Positions 1 through 5,337 of a stretch of 7,027 nt of DNA are shown piece after piece. Below the pieces are notes generated by a model. The model saw only the letters and a program-made list of their open reading frames with translations, did no database searches and was not told where the DNA came from. The translations under genes and the position numbers were made by a program. Numbering within the stretch: position 1 is the stretch's first letter; each line of letters starts with the position of its first letter. Source of the DNA: Nitrospirota bacterium. GTDB lineage: Bacteria > Nitrospirota > Thermodesulfovibrionia > UBA6902. The stretch spans positions 1 to 7,027 of the forward strand of contig WFVK01000150.1 in assembly GCA_015491705.1 (NCBI GenBank), read 5' to 3'.

Positions 1-798
1 AGGGTGGATTCTGTAACCAATACAATTAAAACATATGCCAATATCTCCGGTGACGGATCTTTTACTGGTAATTTCGGGACATGGGAACGACCCGGAGCAG
101 GGGGTTACGGTTACTTCGCAAGTCTTTATTCTATTGATGCGGGGACAAGCGGATTTTCCCGGGGTGATCCGGTAGAACTGGACTTTGCAATACAGATGGA
201 CGGTCGTATATCCTCTTCCTTTGACCAAAACTGGTATGCAGCCAACACATATTACTCGGTTGTTCAGGCATTTGTTGTATCAGATCCATCCGCTTTATCC
301 CAGTCAATATTTGAGGGCAGACAAGACCTTTATTTACCCTACAACTGGGGTGAATTCAATTTTACATCTCCTGTTTATGACAGTTACGGTAATGTGATTG
401 CTCTCTCTGTGGCTTTCGGCAGGGCCGGTGAACCCTATTCCCTTCCTCAACAGTTGAATCAGGATGTCAGTCTCTCCTGGTCTCAAAGCAATGTCCCGCT
501 GCATGTAGGAGACTACATCTTACTGGAGGAATTTGCTTACATTAATACGGAACTATACAATAATCTCGCAACTTTTCCCGCTGTCAACTCTTCGACTCTT
601 GATTTTGGCAATTCATCCACTGCCAGCATTATCTTCTCCTCCAATTATGCCGGTTCAGGCCTTCAGCTGACAAGACAGCCTTTACCGGGAGGGAATCTTC
701 CCGTAGTTCCTGAACCTGTAAGTTATGCATTATTCTTAACAGGAGGGGCTTTGCTGGTATGCAGGAGACTGTCAGGGAAGGGGAGGGGTGTGCGGTAA
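1..798 (+). CDS. PEP-CTERM domain protein, 5' end outside window
   Basis: This is the C-terminal part of an exported surface or matrix protein. The frame is open from base 1; a GTG at 4 has no clear ribosome-binding site and no signal peptide follows it, so the gene most likely starts left of the window. The body (about 230 residues) is rich in Ser, Tyr, Asn and Gly, with no domain I recognise. The C terminus shows the tripartite sorting signal: VPEP, then a hydrophobic helix (SYALFLTGGALLV), then a basic tail starting CRR. In this family the tail is cut by an exosortase, usually in bacteria that make exopolysaccharide or biofilm. No exosortase gene is in the window. The stop lies 7 bp from the stop of the convergent arsM gene, and no link to the arsenic genes is apparent. 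The PEP-CTERM call is firm; the protein's role is unknown. Confidence 0.85.
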   Translation, partial: RVDSVTNTIKTYANISGDGSFTGNFGTWERPGAGGYGYFASLYSIDAGTSGFSRGDPVELDFAIQMDGRISSSFDQNWYAANTYYSVVQAFVVSDPSALSQSIFEGRQDLYLPYNWGEFNFTSPVYDSYGNVIALSVAFGRAGEPYSLPQQLNQDVSLSWSQSNVPLHVGDYILLEEFAYINTELYNNLATFPAVNSSTLDFGNSSTASIIFSSNYAGSGLQLTRQPLPGGNLPVVPEPVSYALFLTGGALLVCRRLSGKGRGVR

Positions 799-805
799 CC
801 GCTAA

Positions 806-1858
806 TCAGCAGCATGTTCCTCCACTGCTGTCTTTTTCAGCACTTACAGGTGTGCAGAGAAACGGCCCGTAGTGAACCGTCCGGTCTCCCGTAACCCTGA
901 AATGCCGTGCAAAACGGGTCTCCTTCAGCATGGAAGCCGTGTTGCCGCATACGAGCGCCGGCTTCCCTGTAATAAACCTGTGATGGTTATCAAGACTAAA
1001 GGCATGGGGGTGGCCGGGAACAGTCCCGAGATAGACCGCTGACTGGCCGTAATCCTCACAGGCATCTTCAAGGCCGTCCAGTTTAAAGGCGCGTATTGTC
1101 ATGGCAAAGAAGTCGATCATCCCGGCTTTTGCCTCTATTTCCTGGTTTTCGAGAGCGATCTTTTTACTCAGCACCACACGATAATCGGGACAACCGATGT
1201 CCCTTAACAATCTCCTGAAATCCCCTGTATACATTGCGCCTCCAAGGCATTCACCGTGAAGCAGGGGATCATTTCTTAAATGTTCAGGCACCCTCCTCCC
1301 TGAAAAGACATCGGAAAAATAGAGCTCCCCGCCCGGTTTCAGTATACGGAATATCTCTGAAAACACCGCTCTCTTGTCAGGAGAGAGATTAATTACACAA
1401 TTCGATATCACTACATCAACCGAATTGTCTTCAATCCCTATCCCTTTCAGATCTTCAATGAATCCCTTTCTGAATTCCACGTTCGGCTTCTCATAGCCGA
1501 ACCTCTTCATCTGTGCATCAAGGTGTCTCTGTGCAACCTCAAGCTGTTCTTGCGTCATGTCGACACCGATGACAAACCCCTTCGGCCCCACGAGGTGGGA
1601 TGTTACATACACATCCCTCCCCGCGCCGCATCCCAGGTCGAGGACCACACATCCCTCGATTGCATCGGGAATGGGAGATCCGCATCCGTAAACCCGTGTA
1701 AGGATTTCATCATCGATCTTGTTTTCTATGGCGCGAATATAAGAAGACAGTGTCTCATCAGTGCATCTGCACGTGCTGGTCCTCAGGTCTGTTTTGTTCC
1801 GCAGTACCTTGCCGTAATACTCTTTGACAAATTCCGTTTTCTCTGAAGTGTTTTCCAT
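806..1858 (-). CDS. arsM: ArsM-type arsenite S-adenosylmethionine methyltransferase
   Basis: A 350-residue cytosolic enzyme expected to methylate As(III) to mono-, di- and trimethyl species using SAM and thiols. The Rossmann SAM site is VLDLGCGAGRD (72-82), with GVDMT (98-102) as the acidic loop, followed by ISNCVINLSPDK and the ILKPGGELYFSDV strand. Cysteines expected for arsenite binding are present: C30 (C32 nearby), C59, C154 and C204 (in GECLGGA). Their spacings of 29, 95 and 50 match C32, C61, C156 and C206 of human AS3MT. The length is close to that of the eukaryotic enzyme, including the C-terminal domain, and the tail ends Cys-Cys. The ATG follows CGGGGGAA, a usable Shine-Dalgarno. 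It is the last gene of the minus-strand array, 83 bp after the rhodanese. It is the all-cysteine counterpart of the Sec-containing methyltransferase upstream. Confidence 0.9.
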   Translation of the reverse strand: MENTSEKTEFVKEYYGKVLRNKTDLRTSTCRCTDETLSSYIRAIENKIDDEILTRVYGCGSPIPDAIEGCVVLDLGCGAGRDVYVTSHLVGPKGFVIGVDMTQEQLEVAQRHLDAQMKRFGYEKPNVEFRKGFIEDLKGIGIEDNSVDVVISNCVINLSPDKRAVFSEIFRILKPGGELYFSDVFSGRRVPEHLRNDPLLHGECLGGAMYTGDFRRLLRDIGCPDYRVVLSKKIALENQEIEAKAGMIDFFAMTIRAFKLDGLEDACEDYGQSAVYLGTVPGHPHAFSLDNHHRFITGKPALVCGNTASMLKETRFARHFRVTGDRTVHYGPFLCTPVSAEKDSSGGTCC

Positions 1859-1941
1859 GAAAAATTCCCCCGAAAGTTTTCCTGTCCGCCTCTTCCGCCG
1901 CTTTATGAAACATTAAGGTAAACTTCCGTACGGCTCTTTAA

Positions 1942-2397
1942 TCAGAAGGAAAACCAGCCGCTCCCGGACTTTACCGGGTAACCGGCTTTTTTCCACGCGC
2001 TGAGACCGTCTCTCAGGTAAACGGCATTCTTATATCCAAGTTCATTTAATCTCTTGGCCGCCAACGGCGACCTCTGCTCGAATATTCAGTAGACGATTAT
2101 CCGGGATTTTTTGTCCGGTATCTTGTTTTGAACAAGAAATTCCAGGGTGCCGCGCGATATGTTTATCGCTCCCTTGATATGACCCTTTTCAAATTCTTCC
2201 TTATCCCTGACGTCAAGGATAATGATGTCTTCCCCTTTGTCGACCATCTTTTTAAGATCATGGATTGATACACTTTTTACCTGTGACTTTGCCTCCTGTA
2301 TAAGCTGCTCAGGGGTTATGGCGGCGGCGTATGCAGCAACCGCAAAAACCAGAACCAATATAACAGCCGCTGATGAAATACGGCGTCTTTTAAACAT
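1942..2397 (-). CDS. Exported rhodanese-like selenoprotein (UGA at 2086-2088 = Sec104)
   Basis: A single rhodanese domain protein of 151 residues if UGA codon 104 is read as selenocysteine. Residues 1-24 form a Sec-type signal peptide (MFKRRR, hydrophobic core, AYA cleavage site), so it should act in the periplasm. The domain shows IIILDVRDKEEFEKGHI (58-74), GAINI, RIIVY, then U104-I-F-E-Q-R109-S, and then a normal C-terminal half: LAAKRLNELGYKNA, YLRDGLSAWKKAGYP. The UGA falls exactly where rhodaneses carry the persulfide-forming cysteine of the CxxxxR loop, and the protein has no other Cys. Stopping at UGA would remove the active site. A SECIS-like hairpin follows. GGAGG precedes the ATG, 18 bp after the TVP38 gene. 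Sulfur or selenium transfer is expected; the substrate is unknown. A pseudogene is the alternative, but the rest of the frame is intact. Confidence 0.87.
2056..2072 (-). promoter_or_regulatory. SECIS-like hairpin of the rhodanese gene
   Basis: In the transcript, nucleotides 14-30 after the UGA fold as GGUCGCC-GUU-GGCGGCC: seven base pairs including one U-G, with a GUU loop starting 21 nt after the UGA. Bacterial SECIS elements are short stem-loops just 3' of the UGA with a G or GU in the apical loop, bound by SelB. Position and loop fit that description. The hairpin lies inside coding sequence, as expected in bacteria. Confidence 0.75.
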
Positions 2398-2415
2398 ATT
2401 CTCCTCCTTTTTTAT

Positions 2416-3117
2416 CTATGTTACGACCGTTGCCTTTTTCGATTTGTACAAGGCTATGAGCTTCTTTGCCGTAATGGGAAACAGCCCCAGGAGAACAAAG
2501 GACAGGATCAGCCCCGGCGAAAGAATGCCGGAGACCGATTCTATCTTCCCCAGTTCCTTGCCCGCATTAATAAAGACAATCGTGCCGGGCAGCATGCCGA
2601 CCTGCGAGACCCAGTAAAATGTCCTCAGGGGCATCTTTGTAAGGCCCATGACCAGGTTTATGAGCCAGAACGGAAAGACAGGGATCAGCCGCAGGGTAAA
2701 CAGGTAGAACGATCCTTCCTTTTCTATCCCTTCATTGACTGTCTTCAGCTTGTCTCCGAATTTATTCTGTATCCAGTCTCTCAGGATGAACCTCGATACT
2801 GCGCAGGCCAGTGTCGCGCCTATAGAGCTGGCAAATGATACAATGATGGTTCCGGTCACCAGGCCGAATAATGCCCCTGCAGCAAGGCCCAGCACCACAG
2901 CGCCGGGCAGGGACAGTGTTGTCACAAGGAGGTAAACGGCCATGTAACCCGCAATCACCGCAACCCGGTGCTCTGCGTACAGGGCTTCAAAATTCTCGCG
3001 CGACTCTTTTATGTATGAAAGGGAGAGATAATCCCCGAGATGGAATATCCTGAAAGCCGCTATCAGGGCCGCTATAATAAGCACTATGATTATTTTTTTT
3101 GTATGCCTGTTCTTCAT
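2416..3117 (-). CDS. TVP38/TMEM64 (DedA-superfamily) membrane protein
   Basis: A 233-residue inner-membrane protein of the SNARE-associated/DedA superfamily, related to E. coli YdjX/YdjZ. Hydrophobic segments lie at about 9-25, 53-75, 78-105, a re-entrant stretch around 140-160, and 200-215. The family signature is visible as GALFGLVTG near residue 82 and as RLIPVFPFWLINLVMGLT near 143-160 (conserved R, P, N, G). Members are thought to move lipids or small anions, and the substrate is not settled. The ATG has a strong GGGAGG 3-4 bases upstream. It ends 18 bp before the rhodanese gene, whose ribosome site lies in the gap, so the two are very likely co-translated. The pairing suggests uptake or export of a sulfur, selenium or arsenic species, but that is inference. 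The family assignment is sound. Confidence 0.87.
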   Translation of the reverse strand: MKNRHTKKIIIVLIIAALIAAFRIFHLGDYLSLSYIKESRENFEALYAEHRVAVIAGYMAVYLLVTTLSLPGAVVLGLAAGALFGLVTGTIIVSFASSIGATLACAVSRFILRDWIQNKFGDKLKTVNEGIEKEGSFYLFTLRLIPVFPFWLINLVMGLTKMPLRTFYWVSQVGMLPGTIVFINAGKELGKIESVSGILSPGLILSFVLLGLFPITAKKLIALYKSKKATVVT

Positions 3118-3299
3118 TTTCCTCCCTTCCTGTCTTTAATTTACCTTAACAGCGGCATAAAACCATTGCCCGCAGGAAAAGCTTTGTCCGCGATTCCCTT
3201 CCCCCGCCTTATAACCTTTGAACCCGGAACCGGCAACCCCTGAACCGTAAACAGGGTTTTACGGCGGGCTCTCCCGCCTGCTTTATGCAATATCAGGGT
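3118..3299. repeat. Intergenic repeat copy A with hairpins
   Basis: This gap between the Sec-methyltransferase and TVP38 genes holds no gene. Bases 3192-3280 closely resemble 4272-4357 in the same orientation. Both contain five AACC words with the same 8-7-7-8 bp spacing (here at 3213, 3221, 3228, 3235, 3243), then cagggtttta and a GC hairpin followed by cccgcctg. The left part (3141-3197) resembles 6838-6910 and shares 22 of 23 bases at 3175-3197 versus 6888-6910. It looks like a composite dispersed intergenic element, perhaps REP-like. No transposase is present. Confidence 0.7.
3245..3278. terminator. Overlapping hairpins after the Sec-methyltransferase gene
   Basis: A perfect 6-bp stem GGCGGG-ctct-CCCGCC (3263-3278) lies about 20 bases after the methyltransferase stop in the minus-strand transcript. 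A second 7-bp stem CCGTAAA-cagggt-TTTACGG (3245-3264) overlaps it by two bases, so the two cannot both form fully. There is no U-run on the minus strand, so this may be an mRNA-processing or attenuation structure and not a true intrinsic terminator. Confidence 0.4.
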
Positions 3300-4217
3300 T
3301 TATCTGTCCGATCCTTGCCTCTGCCCGGAATTGCCGGAAAAAAGACCGAATATTTTTGAAATCCATCCTGATTTTGTTACAACGGGTTTTCTTGCCGTAA
3401 ACAGCGCTCCCACCGTATACTCTGATGTACGGAAACCGGTTGCTCCGGCATACTTGACTTCCGTGAAGCCTGCCTTTTCCAGCAAGCTGATTTGATCCCC
3501 TACAGGGATCGTGCCCCCGATTCACTGAGACCACGCATCGAGGCTGCCGGCCAGATCCCCGGGCAGTTCATTTTCCAGCACAACATCTGCAAACTGAATT
3601 CTTCCGCCGGGCTTAAGCACACGGTATATCTCGCTGAAACATGTACTCTTGCCGGGTGAAAGGTTGATGACTCCGTTTGATATGACCACATCAAAGGTGT
3701 TGTCGGCATAGGGTATGTCCTCTGAGTCTACTTTCCTGATTTCAATGTTTGCGGTGTCTGCTCCGGACAGATTGTCTTCGGCACGCTTAACCATCTCTTC
3801 CGTCAAGTCTATTCCGCAGACGCGGCCGCTGTCACCTGCCAGGAGGCTTGCAACAAAAAGGTCGAATCCTCCCCCGCAGCCGAAATCCAGTACAACGTCT
3901 CCCTGCCGGATTTCACCTAAAGAAAACGGATTGCCCACACCGCAAAAGGATTCAAGAAGCCCTGGGCCGGCCTTCTGTATAACGGCGGGATCATATCCGA
4001 GGGCATTTGCCCCATCCCTGCCCACGGGATATTGAAACTTTCCTTCAGCCGAAACAGCAACTTCCGCATACTTCTTCCTTATCACACTTCTGATTTCCCC
4101 GAAGCCCCCGGAAGAAAGCACTCCGGATTCACGGGTGGTTGATGCATGTTGATCCGGCTGGCACACCACGGCGCCCTTTGATGACGGTCAGTTTTTCGGC
4201 TTTTTATTATGTTTCAT
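3300..4217 (-). CDS. ArsM-like SAM methyltransferase selenoprotein (UGA at 3522-3524 = Sec; possible second UGA at 4188-4190)
   Basis: A Rossmann methyltransferase of the arsenite-methyltransferase superfamily: 305 residues from ATG 4217, 289 from GTG 4169. Visible motifs (GTG numbering) are GKFQYPVGRDG, FCGVGNPFSLGEI (C76), VLDFGCGGGFD, GIDLTEEM, ISNGVINLSPGK, VLKPGGRIQFADV, then DAWSQ-U216-IGGTIP and LLEKAGFTEV. Aligned with the arsM product at 806-1858, U216 takes the place of C204 (AS3MT C206), while G166 replaces C154 (AS3MT C156); both pairs are 50 residues apart. The C terminus carries on normally after the UGA. ATG 4217 has a GGAGG five bases upstream, but using it places another UGA at codon 10; GTG 4169/4166 behind AAAGGG avoids that. 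The start is therefore uncertain. The substrate may be arsenite or another metalloid. It lies 156 bp after the winged-helix gene. Confidence 0.85.
3494..3510 (-). promoter_or_regulatory. SECIS-like hairpin of the methyltransferase gene
   Basis: In the transcript, nucleotides 12-28 after the UGA at 3522-3524 form GAUCCCU-GUA-GGGGAUC, seven pairs with one terminal U-G and a GUA loop starting 19 nt after the UGA. Stem length, distance and G-containing loop agree with bacterial SECIS elements and with the hairpin in the rhodanese gene. Confidence 0.75.
4160..4175 (-). promoter_or_regulatory. Possible weak SECIS after the codon-10 UGA
   Basis: Nucleotides 13-28 after the UGA at 4188-4190 can form GGCGC-CGUGGU-GUGCC, five pairs including one G-U. 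The six-base loop spans nt 18-23 and holds GU and GG. Distance fits a bacterial SECIS, but the stem is shorter than in the three clear cases. It also overlaps the alternative GTG start codons at 4169 and 4166, so it could instead control initiation there. Confidence 0.35.
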
Positions 4218-4373
4218 CTATTCCTCCAGGTGTTATCCTTTTTCTTAATCCCACCTTAACCCGGGGGTGAGGGATCCCTTCGACCTTGTAACCGTTGAAC
4301 CCTGAACCGGCAACCTCTGAACCTTCAACAGGGTTTTACAGCGGGCTATCCCGCCTGTTTATTCAAGATAAGG
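4218..4373. repeat. Intergenic repeat copy C and methyltransferase leader
   Basis: This gap between the winged-helix gene and the methyltransferase gene contains no gene. Bases 4272-4357 repeat 3192-3280: AACC words at 4290, 4298, 4305, 4312 and 4320 have the same 8-7-7-8 spacing, followed by cagggtttta and the hairpin GCGGG-ctat-CCCGC (4341-4354). Both copies begin within about 25 bases of the stop codon of a UGA-containing gene. The strong GGAGG for ATG 4217 lies at 4223-4227. Confidence 0.7.
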
Positions 4374-4862
4374 TTATGTCTTGTCGATTCCGGATGCGAG
4401 CATGCTGATCTTTCCTTCCCGGGCCAGTTTGCTGAGAATAAAAATAATACTTTTCTGCTTCAGGCGGAAATGTTCAGCCACTTCATCCGGGTCGACCCTT
4501 CCTCTTTCCTGCAGGAATTCCAGTATCTCCGTTTCGATCTCACCAAGCCAGTCATTAAAGAGCCCTCTAAGCTCGGGAGTAGAATAAGTCGCCAGCTCAT
4601 AGGAATGGCTTATGGCCGAGATAACCTCCTTGCTCATCTCTATCGGACTCACACCTGAATCCGTGCACTCCCTGATTCAGTGGTCCACCATATCAATGAC
4701 CTGCCGGTTCTTCCTGCCTCCGGAAACGAGTTTCTGAAACAATTCCTTTTTTTCTGTCTCCTGCATATCACTCAGAAGGGACTTGATGAGATTGTCAAGG
4801 AGTTTTTTCTTGACGGAAGGGCTCATGACCGACAGTATATCTTCAGTTTTTTCATCCGGCAT
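4374..4862 (-). CDS. Small winged-helix-like selenoprotein (UGA at 4677-4679 = Sec62)
   Basis: I do not recognise this family. Read through the UGA it is a 162-residue cytosolic protein. Residues 1-48 are helical and charged (SPSVKKKLLDNLIKSLLSDM). The centre carries MVDH-U62-IREC66, giving His61-Sec62-xxx-Cys66. Residues about 107-155 look like a winged helix (TEILEFLQERGRVDPDEVAEHF, then SIIFILSKLAREGKISM). The start is ATG 4862, eight bases after GGAGG; an in-frame GTG at 4871 overlaps that ribosome site and is less likely. The first gene, arsR, ends 21 bp upstream. Downstream of the UGA a 7-bp hairpin with an AGGUGU loop fits a SECIS. U62 and C66 could bind a metalloid and the wing could bind DNA, which would make it a sensor; this is inference from context. 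Two separate small genes is the alternative, but the frame is continuous and the downstream part has no good start site. Confidence 0.78.
4644..4663 (-). promoter_or_regulatory. SECIS-like hairpin of the winged-helix gene
   Basis: In the transcript, nucleotides 14-33 after the UGA form CGGAUUC-AGGUGU-GAGUCCG, seven pairs with one U-G and a six-base loop at nt 21-26. The AGGUGU loop is very like the AGGUCU apical loop of the E. coli fdhF SECIS, the best-studied bacterial example. This is the most convincing SECIS of the set. Confidence 0.8.
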
Positions 4863-4883
4863 GGCATTCACCTCCTTGTTTTA

Positions 4884-5222
4884 TCAACCTCTTGAAATTG
4901 TTTCAAGAAAATTTTTCTTGTCAGAAACCTTTTTATTGATTATCATTGAAAAATTATCGATAACATCCATGAGCGAGGGATTCGTGAGGCTGTAGTAAAT
5001 AAAAGGGCCTTCTCTTCGTGTCGTAACAAGTTCGGCCCTCCGCAATGCCCTCAGATGAAATGACACCAGTGTCTGTGACATCCCGGTGGCATTGATGATA
5101 TCGGTCACCGTGCGGGAAACCCTGCTGATTACCATAACAATACCAAGGCGGTTGTAATCCCCCAGGACCTTAAAGGTTCTTGCGAGTTTTTCTATTCCGC
5201 TATCCATGGTTTTAATGAGCAT
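4884..5222 (-). CDS. ArsR/SmtB-family winged-helix repressor lacking cysteine
   Basis: A 112-residue DNA-binding protein (107 if ATG 5207 is used). The fold reads clearly: LARTFKVLGDYNRLGIVMVI (helix 1-2), VTDIINATGMSQTLVSFHLRALRRAELV (recognition helix-turn-helix), and TRREGPFIYYSLTNP (beta wing). ArsR-type sensors usually bind As(III) or metals through cysteines (ELCVC in helix 3) or His/Asp in helix 5. Here the helix-3 position reads SRTVTDI, the protein has no Cys, and its only His is in the recognition helix. It therefore cannot use a known thiol site. It is the first gene of the array, directly behind a consensus promoter and palindrome, so autoregulation is likely. Neither ATG 5222 nor ATG 5207 has a Shine-Dalgarno; with a transcription start near 5240 the leader is very short. 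Confidence 0.88.
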   Translation of the reverse strand: MLIKTMDSGIEKLARTFKVLGDYNRLGIVMVISRVSRTVTDIINATGMSQTLVSFHLRALRRAELVTTRREGPFIYYSLTNPSLMDVIDNFSMIINKKVSDKKNFLETISRG

Positions 5223-5243
5223 TCATGCATATGAGTGAATGCT
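5218..5243. promoter_or_regulatory. Palindromic operator, likely for the ArsR protein
   Basis: An inverted repeat AGCATTCA-N10-TGAATGCT with a palindromic CATATG at its centre (5228-5233) mismatches only at the two bases flanking the core on each side. ArsR/SmtB proteins bind AT-rich palindromes of this size over their own promoters. It covers the predicted transcription start and the first ATG of the arsR gene, so binding would block initiation directly. Confidence 0.75.
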
Positions 5244-5246
5244 GAT

Positions 5247-5275
5247 ATTATATTTAAGATAAATAGATTTGTCAA
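5247..5275 (-). promoter_or_regulatory. Consensus sigma-70-type promoter of the array
   Basis: On the minus strand TTGACA (5275-5270) and TATAAT (5252-5247) are separated by exactly 17 bases, a perfect match to the housekeeping promoter. Transcription should begin near 5240, inside the palindrome. A perfect promoter held by a repressor fits a strongly inducible detoxification operon. Confidence 0.85.
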
Positions 5276-5293
5276 GAAGAGATTTTTTCAAAG

Positions 5294-5337
5294 CCGGAGG
5301 CCCGCGGGCATCAGCAAAACTGCAACTCCGGTTTTTT
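5294..5337. terminator. Inverted repeat after the CLC gene
   Basis: CCGGAG (5294-5299) and CTCCGG (5326-5331) enclose a 26-base loop that includes GCCCGCGGGC, and six T follow on the plus strand (5332-5337). On the minus strand, the direction of the CLC gene, the tract after the stem is only CTTTG. It may separate the CLC gene from the arsR promoter, but the long loop and poor minus-strand tail make it a weak terminator. Confidence 0.3.

Noticed and set aside
800..808. A C-terminal Cys-Cys-Sec reading of the arsM terminal TGA
   Set aside because: The frame after it runs into the convergent gene with no recognisable domain and only a 4-bp hairpin too close to the UGA; ArsM proteins commonly end in Cys-Cys.
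3283..3534. Minus-strand open frame overlapping the methyltransferase 3' end
   Set aside because: It is a different frame from the one carrying the methyltransferase C-terminal homology and resembles no protein I know.
806..4217. Alternative genetic code (UGA read as Trp or Gly)
   Set aside because: UGA ends the arsM gene (806-808) and the rhodanese gene (1942-1944), Trp is encoded by TGG in these genes, and the internal UGAs align with Cys.
3213..4323. AACC-spaced repeats as a CRISPR array
   Set aside because: The units are 7-8 bp, have no spacer-repeat structure, and occur as two short dispersed copies.
1942..4871. Reading the three interrupted genes as pseudogenes or as pairs of separate short genes
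   Set aside because: No frameshifts or other stops occur, UGA is the only interruption, it falls at functional cysteines, each is followed by a SECIS-like hairpin, and the downstream halves lack good ribosome sites.
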